Part shown: positions 45,900 to 54,732 of the stretch, piece after piece
How the letters are laid out: the number at the start of each line of letters is the position of its first letter
How positions within the stretch are numbered: position 1 is the first letter of the stretch
Assembly (NCBI GenBank): GCA_963665085.2
Contig: CAXXXS010000001.1
Coordinates: 558,001-622,000 of the forward strand
Length of the DNA: 64,000 nt
Reading direction: 5' to 3'
DNA from: G963665085 sp963665085
Lineage (GTDB): Bacteria; Bacteroidota; Bacteroidia; Bacteroidales; JAAAOM01
Position numbers and translations under genes: made by a program
Notes under the pieces: model-generated
Databases searched by the model: none
Told to the model about the DNA's origin: nothing
Seen by the model: only the letters and a program-made list of their open reading frames with translations

Positions 45900-48320
45900 A
45901 TGAGATTGAAATATATAATACCCCTCTTTATTATTTTCAGCACTCCCCTATTTGCCCAAAACAACGGGGTAATTGTTGGCAGAATTCACAATGAAAAAAA
46001 TAACGAACCAGTACCTTTTGCAAATATTGTTGTATGGGGGACAAACATCGGGGCTGTAAGTGATATTGACGGAAATTTCAATATAACCGATATAAAACCC
46101 GGATACATTGAGCTTCAGGCTACTTCAATAGGATATGAAACGTATATCTCATCTGAAATTTTAGTCACCAATGCAAAAAATGTATATGTTGAGATACCGA
46201 TGAAAGAAACAGCCGTTGAACTCGATGAAGTTACCGTTACAGCTTCCCCATTCAGACGAAATGAGGAAAGTCCAGTTTCTTTAAGGAGAATTGGCATTGC
46301 AGAGATTGAAAAGAATCCCGGCGGCAATCGTGATATCTCGCGGGTCATTCAATCATTACCCGGTGTATCATCTTCGCCTTCATTTCGTAATGATGTAATT
46401 GTTCGCGGTGGAGGTTCCTCCGAAAATAGATTTTATCTTGATGGCGTTGAAATTCCTACAATAAACCATTTTGCTACACAAGGGGCTTCCGGTGGACCAG
46501 TAGGAATTATTAATGTAGACTTTATAAGGGAAGTAAATTTTTACTCTGGAGCTTTCCCTTCAAACAGGGGCAACGCATTATCATCAGTAATAGAATTTAA
46601 TCAGATTGATGGAAACAAAGATAAATTAAAGTTCCGGGGATCTGTCGGGGCCTCTGATTTAGCATTAACACTCGATGGGCCTCTTACTGATAACACAACG
46701 TTTATAGTGTCTGCCAGAAGATCTTATCTCCAGTTTTTATTTGCAGCACTACAACTACCGTTTTTGCCTACCTATAATGATTTTCAGTTTAAATCGAGAA
46801 CAAAAATCAATCAAAAAAATGAAATAACTCTAATTGGACTGGGAGCTATTGATAAATCTACCCTTAATCTGGATGCTAATGAAACTCCTTCTCAGCGCTA
46901 TATATTAAGTTATCTCCCTGTAAACGATCAATGGAATTACACTGTTGGTGCTGTATTCAAACATTTTACAAAAAATGGATTTGATAGTTATGTAGTAAGC
47001 AGAAATCATCTGAATAACATCTCTTACAAATATGCAAACAATAACGAGGACTCGATCAAAGTCTTTGACTACTCATCAGCAGAAATAGAAAATAAATTCA
47101 GGTTCGAAAGTACCCGAAATTTCAGCTCAGATATAAAATTTAATTATGGTATCAACCTAGAACAGGCAACTTATACCAATTCAACATTAAGCAGGACTTA
47201 TATTAATAATAACGAGTTTACAATAGACTATAATTCAAAATTAAATTTGACTAATTACGGCGGATTTACTCAGCTAAGTAAAACTTTTGGAGACAAACGC
47301 CTGAGCCTGTCTGGTGGCATCAGGATAGACGGTTCCTCCTATTCCAATGAAATGCAGAATCCTTTTAACCAGTTCTCACCAAGATTTTCATTATCCTATC
47401 AAATAGCAAATAATTTATTTCTGAATTTCAACACAGGAAGATACTACCAAAGACCCCCTTATACTACATTGGGATATGAAAACAATGATGGTACTCTTAT
47501 TAATAAACAGAATGGAATAACATATATAAAAAGTGATCATTTTGTTGGAGGGATAGAACTAATACCCAATGAAAATTCAAAGATAAGTATTGAAGGATTT
47601 TATAAATTATATAAAAATTATCCTTTCTCTGTTAATGACTCTGTAGCAATTGCCAGTAAAGGAGCAGATTTTGGAACATTTGGAGATGAAGAAGTTTTAT
47701 CAATTGGGGAAGGCCGTTCTTATGGTTTTGAGATACTTGCCCGTACAAGAAATTTATTTGGATTCACAGGTATACTTTCTTACACCCTTGTTAGAAGTGA
47801 ATTTAAAGGGCACAATGGAATGTTAGAATTATCAGACAAATACATTCCAACAGCCTGGGATAACAGGCACATTTTTAATATTACAGCTACCAGAAGCTTT
47901 AAAGGCAATTGGGAGTTTGGTTTTAAATGGAGATATGTGGGTGGTTATCCATATACCCCGTATGATGAATACAAATCATCTATAGTGTCTGCGTGGGATG
48001 CCAAGAATGCCCCTTATTATGATTATTCCAGGTTTAACCAGGAACGCCTTGCCCCATTTCACCAGTTGGATATTCGGGTAGACAAACAATACTATTTAAA
48101 TAAGTGGTCGCTCATTTTTTATGTTGACATACAAAATGTTTACAATTTTAAATCTGAAGAACAGGAACCCTATACCCGAAAGGCCCTAATTGAGGGAGTA
48201 TCATTAGAAAACGATCCATATATTGATGAAAATGGTGTATTACGTTATCAAATGGACAGAATTAAAAATGATGGCTCAGGCACAATTTTGCCTACGGTTG
48301 GTATTATTGTAGAATTTTAA
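45900..48320 (+). CDS. TonB-dependent receptor with carboxypeptidase-like domain
   Basis: An 806-residue outer-membrane receptor from the ATG at 45900, which begins a good signal peptide (MRLKYIIPLFIIFSTPLFAQ); an upstream TTG at 45846 would spoil it. CarboxypepD_reg-like domain (about 22-105), linker LDEVTVTASPF, plug (about 120-235, with IVRGGGSSENRFYLDGVEIP) and a barrel ending in the aromatic residue (VGIIVEF). It lies 68 bases after the GSCFA gene in the same direction. The substrate is unknown. Confidence 0.9.
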   Translation: MRLKYIIPLFIIFSTPLFAQNNGVIVGRIHNEKNNEPVPFANIVVWGTNIGAVSDIDGNFNITDIKPGYIELQATSIGYETYISSEILVTNAKNVYVEIPMKETAVELDEVTVTASPFRRNEESPVSLRRIGIAEIEKNPGGNRDISRVIQSLPGVSSSPSFRNDVIVRGGGSSENRFYLDGVEIPTINHFATQGASGGPVGIINVDFIREVNFYSGAFPSNRGNALSSVIEFNQIDGNKDKLKFRGSVGASDLALTLDGPLTDNTTFIVSARRSYLQFLFAALQLPFLPTYNDFQFKSRTKINQKNEITLIGLGAIDKSTLNLDANETPSQRYILSYLPVNDQWNYTVGAVFKHFTKNGFDSYVVSRNHLNNISYKYANNNEDSIKVFDYSSAEIENKFRFESTRNFSSDIKFNYGINLEQATYTNSTLSRTYINNNEFTIDYNSKLNLTNYGGFTQLSKTFGDKRLSLSGGIRIDGSSYSNEMQNPFNQFSPRFSLSYQIANNLFLNFNTGRYYQRPPYTTLGYENNDGTLINKQNGITYIKSDHFVGGIELIPNENSKISIEGFYKLYKNYPFSVNDSVAIASKGADFGTFGDEEVLSIGEGRSYGFEILARTRNLFGFTGILSYTLVRSEFKGHNGMLELSDKYIPTAWDNRHIFNITATRSFKGNWEFGFKWRYVGGYPYTPYDEYKSSIVSAWDAKNAPYYDYSRFNQERLAPFHQLDIRVDKQYYLNKWSLIFYVDIQNVYNFKSEEQEPYTRKALIEGVSLENDPYIDENGVLRYQMDRIKNDGSGTILPTVGIIVEF

Positions 48321-48337
48321 TCCCTTCTAAAATTTAT

Positions 48338-48721
48338 TTATTCTGCTCTCTCAAAGTTTAAGAGTGCTTTATTTAATGTTGTATCATAAAAATTACCAAT
48401 AATTAAAATATTCTCTTCTTTTTTAAAATAATATGCTTTATTCCTAAATAAGCTCGACCAGGCTGCATTAATATAAATACTATCTCCCTGAATCTTGTAA
48501 TCATATGGGCCAGAACCAGCAACAGGTAAATATTCATTATTCACTAACTCAGTTCCTCTATATAGCCACAAATAAGCAGACTGATCATCAAACTCAATCG
48601 TATCGGTTTTGAATTCCGTTTCAATCCATGTTCCATTCAGACTACCTCCTATTGAACTTTCAATATCAGAGCATCCAAAGATCAATATACATCCAACAAT
48701 TAAAAAGATATATTTAAACAT
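48338..48721 (-). CDS. Hypothetical small lipoprotein
   Basis: A 127-residue lipoprotein. The lipobox LIFGC places the lipid cysteine at about residue 17, followed by SDIESSIGGSLNGTW, the start of a lipocalin-like small beta-barrel found in many Bacteroidota lipoproteins that compare a structural value. It is convergent with the TonB receptor. No function is assigned. Confidence 0.75.
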   Translation of the reverse strand: MFKYIFLIVGCILIFGCSDIESSIGGSLNGTWIETEFKTDTIEFDDQSAYLWLYRGTELVNNEYLPVAGSGPYDYKIQGDSIYINAAWSSLFRNKAYYFKKEENILIIGNFYDTTLNKALLNFERAE

Positions 48722-48798
48722 TTTTTTTCTTTAATCTATATGACACAAAAATTGTATTTATGGTTGCTTATTGTTTTTCATAAAACAAAAAACAATGC

Positions 48799-48816
48799 TT
48801 TACGTATTTTTTACGT
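48799..48816 (+). promoter_or_regulatory. Candidate operator: direct repeat TTTACGT upstream of xylose regulator
   Basis: TTTACGT occurs at 48799-48805 and 48810-48816, spaced by 11 bases (one helical turn), immediately upstream of the -33 element of the promoter. It is a candidate binding site for the NUDIX-type regulator that it precedes. Confidence 0.35.
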
Positions 48817-48821
48817 TTTAT

Positions 48822-48852
48822 TTGATTTTAAAAGAAAATATTAATATTTTTG
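48822..48852 (+). promoter_or_regulatory. Bacteroidota-type promoter of the xylose operon
   Basis: TTG (48822-48824), 20 bases, TATTTTTG (48845-48852), an exact fit to TTG/TAnnTTTG. The regulator's TTG start codon follows about 20 bases downstream. Confidence 0.65.
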
Positions 48853-48871
48853 AACTCTTAAATTAACAAAT

Positions 48872-49582
48872 TTGAATAATTTAAATCCTCACATTTCGGT
48901 AGACTGCGTAGTCTTTGGGTATAATAAAGAAGGCTTAAGTGTATTATTGATCAGACGAGATCAAGAAAACAAAGAGAAGTATAAATTACCTGGAAGTCCA
49001 ATTGTTTTTAAAGAAGTATTATATGATTCAGCACTTCGTACATTGAATGAATTAACAGGCATTCATGATTTATTTTTAAAACAATTTGGAGTCTTTGATG
49101 ACCCTAAACGTTTGATGACAAGCGATGACCTTGAATGGTTACAAAGCACATCTGGATTAAATGATGTTGAAAGAATTGTTACGATAGCATACTATTCTTT
49201 GTTAAACATTGAAGATTACCAATCACTTCATGACTCAGCTCAATGGTTCCCTGTAAACAAACTTCCACAGTTAATATTCGACCACGAAAAAATTGTTATG
49301 TCAGGTTTGAAGACACTTCGAAGTGAATTACTAACTGAACCTCACGGGTATGAATTGTTACCTGATAAATTTTCACTTAATCAGCTTCAGGAGTTATACG
49401 AAAAAATACTAAACATACCTATTGACAACCGAAACTTCAGAAAAAAAATTAACCGTCTGGACTACATTATTCCATTAAATGAATATCAAAAAGGAGTATC
49501 TCATAAACCTGCCAGGCTTCATGTATTCGACAAAGAAAAATTTAAAGAATTCAAAAACAACAATATTGGACTTGTAATATAA
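48872..49582 (+). CDS. NUDIX-type transcriptional regulator of pentose (xylose) utilisation
   Basis: A 236-residue protein that begins at a TTG codon, since no in-frame ATG lies before the conserved start VDCVVFGYNKEGLSVLLIRR. The N-terminal Nudix-fold domain (about 10-145) has a degenerate Nudix box, so it is likely a sugar- or nucleotide-sensing domain, and the C-terminal region (about 165-236) is a winged helix (LNQLQELYEKIL, RNFRKKINRLDYI). This is the layout of NrtR/AraR-type regulators, known to control arabinose or NAD genes in Bacteroides and other taxa. Its position directly before xylB and xylA suggests xylose control. Confidence 0.85.
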   Translation: MNNLNPHISVDCVVFGYNKEGLSVLLIRRDQENKEKYKLPGSPIVFKEVLYDSALRTLNELTGIHDLFLKQFGVFDDPKRLMTSDDLEWLQSTSGLNDVERIVTIAYYSLLNIEDYQSLHDSAQWFPVNKLPQLIFDHEKIVMSGLKTLRSELLTEPHGYELLPDKFSLNQLQELYEKILNIPIDNRNFRKKINRLDYIIPLNEYQKGVSHKPARLHVFDKEKFKEFKNNNIGLVI

Positions 49583-49597
49583 CAACAAACTAAAATT

Positions 49598-51082
49598 ATG
49601 TATCTATTAGGATTCGACATTGGAAGCTCATCTGTAAAAGTGAGCATGGTTGAGGCAGAAACAGGAAAATTAATTGGTTCTTCTTTTCAGCCAAAAAAAG
49701 AAATGACTATTCATGCTCCCAAGGCTGGCTGGGCAGAACAAGATCCCGAATTATCATGGTGGGCAAACCTTAAACTTGCACTTTCCGATGTTTTAAATGA
49801 ATCTAACGTAGATAAATCAGATATAAAAAGCATTGGTATTTCTTATCAAATGCATGGTTTGGTAGCGGTAGATAAGAACAGGGAAGTTGTTCGACCTTCA
49901 ATAATCTGGTGTGACAGCCGTGCAGTTGAAATAGGCAATGCTGCATTTCAGGAAATAGGAGAAGAAAAGTGTCTTGAATATTTACTTAATTCTCCAGGAA
50001 ACTTTACCGCATCAAAATTGGCGTGGATCAAAAAAAATGAGTCTGCTGTTTACGAAAAAATTGATAAAATCATGCTTCCAGGCGATTATATTGCCATGAA
50101 ACTAACCGGTGAGTTAAACACTACTATTTCGGGTTTATCAGAAGGTATTTTTTGGAATTTCAAAGAAAATAACCGGGCTGATTTTTTACTGGAGCATTAT
50201 GGTTTTGAAAAAAGTTTTATCCCGGAAATTGTTCCTACTTTCTCTGAACAAGGGAAATTAGCCCCGGCAATAGCAAAGGAATTAGGCCTTTCAGAAAACA
50301 CAGCCGTAACCTATCGTGCAGGAGATCAACCCAACAATGCTTTTTCTTTAAATGTATTAAGTCCGGGAGAAATTGCTGCAACAGCCGGAACTTCAGGTGT
50401 TGTTTACGGTGTAAGCGAAGAAATAAAATATGATCCTCAGTCACGGGTAAATACGTTTGCCCATGTAAACCAAACAGAATCATTAAATCGATTAGGTGTT
50501 TTATTATGTGTCAATGGAACAGGTATTCTTAATGCATGGTTAAAACAAAACATGGCTTCTGATCTAAGCTACGAGGAGATAAATAATCTCGCATCAAGTG
50601 TAGCTATTGGCAGTAATGGCGTTTCAGTATTACCTTTTGGAAATGGCGCTGAGCGTGTTCTTGGTAATCTCGAAATTGGAAGCATAATTAAAAACATCAA
50701 TTTCAATACACATAATCGGGCTCATGTTTTACGTGCAGCACAAGAAGGAATCGTTTTCTCCTTTAAATATGGAATTGATATAATGGAAGGTATTGGAATT
50801 AAACCATCTGTCATTCGTGCCGGAAATGCCAATATGTTCCTGAGCCCAATCTTCAGAGATACATTAGCGGGAGTCACTGGCTCATCAATAGAATTATATG
50901 ATACTGATGGGGCACAAGGAGCAGCTCGAGCTTCAGGTGTTGGAAGTGGTTACTACAAATCCTTTGAAGATGCATTTACTTCATTAGAAAAAATTAAAGT
51001 AATAGAACCCGCGAAGGAAAATGAAGAGCAATACTCAGATGCTTATCAAAAATGGTTGAACGTGTTAAATAAAGAACTATAA
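49598..51082 (+). CDS. xylB: Xylulokinase XylB
   Basis: A 494-residue FGGY carbohydrate kinase with FDIGSSSVKVSMVE phosphate-binding start, the MHGLVAVDKN substrate region, and GNGAERVLGNL and GAQGAARASG motifs. It phosphorylates xylulose to xylulose 5-phosphate, which enters the pentose phosphate pathway. It is 15 bases after the regulator gene and 23 before xylA. Confidence 0.95.
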   Translation: MYLLGFDIGSSSVKVSMVEAETGKLIGSSFQPKKEMTIHAPKAGWAEQDPELSWWANLKLALSDVLNESNVDKSDIKSIGISYQMHGLVAVDKNREVVRPSIIWCDSRAVEIGNAAFQEIGEEKCLEYLLNSPGNFTASKLAWIKKNESAVYEKIDKIMLPGDYIAMKLTGELNTTISGLSEGIFWNFKENNRADFLLEHYGFEKSFIPEIVPTFSEQGKLAPAIAKELGLSENTAVTYRAGDQPNNAFSLNVLSPGEIAATAGTSGVVYGVSEEIKYDPQSRVNTFAHVNQTESLNRLGVLLCVNGTGILNAWLKQNMASDLSYEEINNLASSVAIGSNGVSVLPFGNGAERVLGNLEIGSIIKNINFNTHNRAHVLRAAQEGIVFSFKYGIDIMEGIGIKPSVIRAGNANMFLSPIFRDTLAGVTGSSIELYDTDGAQGAARASGVGSGYYKSFEDAFTSLEKIKVIEPAKENEEQYSDAYQKWLNVLNKEL

Positions 51083-51105
51083 ATAAAGATTAAACAAAAA
51101 AAGAA

Positions 51106-52434
51106 ATGGATTATTTATTAGGAAATAAAGAATTCTTTCCAGGAATTGGAAAAATTAAGTTTGAAGGTAAAGAATCAAAAAATCCTTTGGCTTTTAAATT
51201 TTATGATGAGAACAAAATCATCGGTGGTAAAACAATGAAGGAATACTTTCGGTTTGCAATTGCTTACTGGCATTCTTTCTGTGGAGATGGTGGCGATCCT
51301 TTTGGTGCAGCAACAATTAAACATCCATGGAGCACAAAAGCTGATGCTACAGAAAGAGCAAAAGACAAGATGGATGCAGCTTTCGAATTTATCACAAAAA
51401 TTGGAGCCCCATATTACTGTTTTCATGATGTTGATATTATTGATGAAGGAAGCTCTATCTCAGAGTATGAAAGTCGTATGCAAACAATTGTTGATTACGC
51501 AAAAGAAAAACAAAAAGCATCGGGCGTAAAACTTCTTTGGGGAACTGCTAATGTATTTTCTAACCCAAGATATATGAATGGCGCTTCTACAAACCCGGAT
51601 TTTAATGTTATCACCTATGCAGCTACACAGGTAAAAAATGCATTGGACGCAACCATAGCCCTTGGCGGTGAGAATTATGTTTTCTGGGGAGGTCGTGAAG
51701 GATACATGTCCTTATTAAACACAGATATGGGACGTGAACTTGACCATCTAGCAAAATTCCTTCATATGGCTAAAGATTATGCCAGGAAGCAAGGATTTAC
51801 AGGACCATTTTTAATTGAGCCAAAACCTATGGAGCCAACAAAACATCAATATGATTTTGACACGGCAACAGTAATCGGATTCTTAAGAAAATATGGTTTA
51901 GAAAAAGATTTCAAAATGAATATTGAAGTAAACCATGCTACATTGGCTGGTCATACTTTCCAACACGAGCTACAGGTAGCTGCAGACGAAGGTATGTTTG
52001 GTAGTATTGACGCAAACCGCGGAGATTACCAAAATGGATGGGACACAGACCAATTCCCGGTTAACATCTACGAATTGGTTGAAGCAATGCTTGTAATTAA
52101 AGAAGTAGGCGGATTTACAACCGGAGGTGTTAACTTCGATGCAAAAATCAGAAGAAACTCAACCGATCCTGAAGATCTGTTTATTGCTCATATTTCAGGT
52201 ATGGATGCATTTGCAAGGGCATTACTTGTTACAAATGATATTCTGGAAAAATCTGATTATCTAAAAATGAGAAAAGAGCGTTATGCCTCTTTTGATAGTG
52301 GTGACGGAAAAGCTTTTGAAGAAGGTAAACTTACTTTGGAACAAATGCGTGAATTGGCTATTAAAAATGGAGAGCCAAAACAAATAAGCGGAAAACAAGA
52401 ATTATATGAGTCTATTATAATCCAGTATATTTAA
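51106..52434 (+). CDS. xylA: Xylose isomerase XylA
   Basis: A 442-residue enzyme of class II length, with the VFWGGREGY and EPKPMEPTKHQYD metal and catalytic blocks and the EVNHATLAGHTFQHEL stretch (shown here in pieces: EVNHATLAGH). It interconverts xylose and xylulose, also acting on glucose. It completes a regulator-kinase-isomerase operon. No dedicated xylose permease is in the window. Confidence 0.97.
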   Translation: MDYLLGNKEFFPGIGKIKFEGKESKNPLAFKFYDENKIIGGKTMKEYFRFAIAYWHSFCGDGGDPFGAATIKHPWSTKADATERAKDKMDAAFEFITKIGAPYYCFHDVDIIDEGSSISEYESRMQTIVDYAKEKQKASGVKLLWGTANVFSNPRYMNGASTNPDFNVITYAATQVKNALDATIALGGENYVFWGGREGYMSLLNTDMGRELDHLAKFLHMAKDYARKQGFTGPFLIEPKPMEPTKHQYDFDTATVIGFLRKYGLEKDFKMNIEVNHATLAGHTFQHELQVAADEGMFGSIDANRGDYQNGWDTDQFPVNIYELVEAMLVIKEVGGFTTGGVNFDAKIRRNSTDPEDLFIAHISGMDAFARALLVTNDILEKSDYLKMRKERYASFDSGDGKAFEEGKLTLEQMRELAIKNGEPKQISGKQELYESIIIQYI

Positions 52435-52457
52435 TAGAAGAACTAATCAAATATAAC

Positions 52458-52536
52458 AAGGCTGTCCAAAAAGTCTTTTGATATATAACCTGACAGAGTC
52501 ACTAGACCTGTCAGAGTTACTTTTTGGTCAGCTTTT
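52458..52536. repeat. Palindromic intergenic repeat, copy 2
   Basis: Composite hairpin between the convergent xylA and glycosyltransferase genes. The outer arms (52458-52474 and 52519-52535) pair at 15 of 17 positions; the core CTGACAG (52490-52496) pairs with CTGTCAG (52508-52514), and GTC with GAC closes the 4-base loop ACTA. The core matches the copy at 8958-9003 with a compensating change. The outer arm ends in GGCTGTCCAAAAAGT, an end-like sequence also seen in part at 18499-18514. It probably serves as a bidirectional terminator. Confidence 0.7.
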
Positions 52537-52547
52537 ATTATTTCTGT

Positions 52548-53651
52548 CTATAATTTATTAAAAACAGAAATCAATTTTTCTTTCTCATTCTCCCAGGTTA
52601 ATTCCTGCTTTGCCTTTTCCAGGTTCATTTTCCAGCCTTTAATTTGTTCTTCATCACCGATCATTTCTATTAATACAGCAGCTAAATATTTAGGCGTTCT
52701 TTCCTTAAGAATCTTCCCAATACCATAGTCTTCTATGATTCTTCTCATCTCGGGGAAATCTGATACCAGAACAGGAATTTTTGCATTTATATAATCAAAA
52801 AGTTTATTGGGAAGCGCATAATAATAATTCAAGCCTAGGTTTTCTTCAATAGAAATACCTACGTCAGCCATCTTCGTGTAATATCCAAGTTGTTCAAAAG
52901 GAACCCGACCTAAAAATATTATGTTATTTCTTGAGTTAACTTTTTTTGCTTGTTGTTCCAGTTTTTCTTTAACATCTCCTCCTCCAATTACTACCAAGTT
53001 TGCCTCAACGTCTTGCATGGCCTCTATTATTAATTCCAATCCTCTTCCTATATTTACAGTGCCCTGGTATAGAATAATTTTACCGTCGGGAAGAGCAACA
53101 GGTGTTTTTGGTGTTGAAATTTCCTGCTTAGCAAAAGGTATATTTCTTACAACTTCAAATTTTACATTATATTTTTTTTGATAAAAATCTGCTATTGACT
53201 GACAAACTGTATAACAATTTTCAAGTTTAGGAATAAAATAATCTTCTATTTTTTGCCATACAGCCTTTACTTTTTTTCTATTTGTGAGTTCAGGCACTTC
53301 ACTAAACAATTCATGACTATCAAATACCAGAGGTTTCTTTCGAATCCTGGCCGCAAAGAAATTAGCTGGGAGTACATCAACATCATTTGCCAGAAAAATA
53401 TCAGCCTTCACAAATAAAAAATAAAAGAAAAGACGAATATTGTAAAATGCATAAAAAAGAGCGGACCTGTTAAAAATCAATCTAAATCTTTTTGTTTTAT
53501 AAATTCTATGATTAACCGGCAAACTGGATTTTAATTTTCTCCCAACTAACAATACGTCATATCCTTCTTCTGTTAAAGTCCGGGCAACTTTATTAACTCG
53601 TTGGTCGGTAATTAAATCATTTATAACGGAAATAATTATTCGTTTATCCAT
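52548..53651 (-). CDS. GT4-family glycosyltransferase
   Basis: A 367-residue GT-B glycosyltransferase of family 4. A N-terminal Rossmann half (about 1-170, ISVINDLITDQRVNKVARTL) and a nucleotide-sugar-binding half (about 190-340, YQGTVNIGRGLELIIEAM, GISIEENLGLNYYYALPNKLFDYINA) with the E-x7-E glutamates. It likely adds a sugar to lipopolysaccharide, exopolysaccharide or a glycoconjugate; acceptor and donor unknown. It diverges from murB. Confidence 0.9.
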   Translation of the reverse strand: MDKRIIISVINDLITDQRVNKVARTLTEEGYDVLLVGRKLKSSLPVNHRIYKTKRFRLIFNRSALFYAFYNIRLFFYFLFVKADIFLANDVDVLPANFFAARIRKKPLVFDSHELFSEVPELTNRKKVKAVWQKIEDYFIPKLENCYTVCQSIADFYQKKYNVKFEVVRNIPFAKQEISTPKTPVALPDGKIILYQGTVNIGRGLELIIEAMQDVEANLVVIGGGDVKEKLEQQAKKVNSRNNIIFLGRVPFEQLGYYTKMADVGISIEENLGLNYYYALPNKLFDYINAKIPVLVSDFPEMRRIIEDYGIGKILKERTPKYLAAVLIEMIGDEEQIKGWKMNLEKAKQELTWENEKEKLISVFNKL

Positions 53652-53657
53652 AAATTA

Positions 53658-53687
53658 TTTGCTACTTAACAAATATTTTTAGCTTTG
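53658..53687 (+). promoter_or_regulatory. Bacteroidota-type promoter of murB
   Basis: TTTG (53658-53661), 18 bases, TAGCTTTG (53680-53687), a match to TTTG/TAnnTTTG. The murB start codon follows 20 bases downstream. Confidence 0.6.
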
Positions 53688-53706
53688 TACACATTAACAA
53701 GAGCAA

Positions 53707-54726
53707 ATGTACCAAAGAAAAGAAAACTTATCCCTAAAGCTTTTAAATACCTTTCATATTGATGCTTCAGCAAAAGAAGCTTTAATAATAAATTCAATAG
53801 ATGATGCAAAAGAAATTGTGGCATCAGGGATTTTAAAAAACAAAGAACATTTTGTACTCGCTGGAGGCAGCAATATTTTATTTACATCTGATTATGATGG
53901 TACTTTGTTATTACCCCAGATTAAGGGAATTGAAATAGAAGAAGAAGACAAGAGCTATTACTGGATCAAGGCATATGCCGGAGAAAATTGGGATGATTTT
54001 GTAAATACAACTGTTGAAAATGGTTGGGGAGGACTTGAAAATCTATCCTCAATTCCTGGTACCGTTGGTGCCAGTCCAATACAAAATATTGGGGCTTACG
54101 GCGTTGAGGTCAAAGACAGAATAAGCCAGGTTGAGTACCTTGATTTAGAAACAGGGGATATCTTCAAGCTAAGCAAACCCAGGTGTGATTTCGAATATCG
54201 CTCCAGCATCTTTAAAAAAGAACTCAAGGGAAAAATAATAATACTATCAGTTATTTTCAGGCTAATGAAAAAACCAGTAGTCAACTACAAATACAAAAGT
54301 ATCGCAGACAGATTTGATGGCAAATACTTAGATGATGTATCTATTAAGGACATACGTGACGTTGTTATTGAAATAAGAAACAGCAAATTACCTGACCCCG
54401 ACAAAATTGGAAATGGAGGAAGTTTCTTTAAAAATCCAATCGTGAAAAAAGAAAATTTTAAAGAGATAAGTGCTGATACTCCAGATTTCCCTTTTTATGA
54501 AATAAATTCAGATTATGTAAAAATACCTGCCGCCTATCTAATTGAGAAATGTGGATTGAAAGGTTACCGTGATAATGATGCCGGTGTTCATGAAAATCAT
54601 CCTTTAGTACTGGTAAATTATGGTAATGCAACAGGCAAAGAAATTTTTGATTTATCAGAAAAAATACGAAGGAAAGTTTTAGAGAGATATAACATTGAGC
54701 TGGAAAGAGAAATTAATGTTGTTTAG
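53707..54726 (+). CDS. murB: UDP-N-acetylenolpyruvoylglucosamine reductase MurB
   Basis: A 339-residue FAD enzyme of the type I (E. coli-like) MurB form, with the FAD-binding start LNTFHIDASAKEA, LAGGSNILFT, SSIPGTVGASPIQNIGAYG, and the catalytic serine region GNGGSFFKNP. It reduces the enolpyruvyl group of UDP-GlcNAc to make UDP-MurNAc for peptidoglycan. It is a single-gene unit with its own promoter. Confidence 0.97.
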   Translation: MYQRKENLSLKLLNTFHIDASAKEALIINSIDDAKEIVASGILKNKEHFVLAGGSNILFTSDYDGTLLLPQIKGIEIEEEDKSYYWIKAYAGENWDDFVNTTVENGWGGLENLSSIPGTVGASPIQNIGAYGVEVKDRISQVEYLDLETGDIFKLSKPRCDFEYRSSIFKKELKGKIIILSVIFRLMKKPVVNYKYKSIADRFDGKYLDDVSIKDIRDVVIEIRNSKLPDPDKIGNGGSFFKNPIVKKENFKEISADTPDFPFYEINSDYVKIPAAYLIEKCGLKGYRDNDAGVHENHPLVLVNYGNATGKEIFDLSEKIRRKVLERYNIELEREINVV

Positions 54727-54732
54727 TTTATC

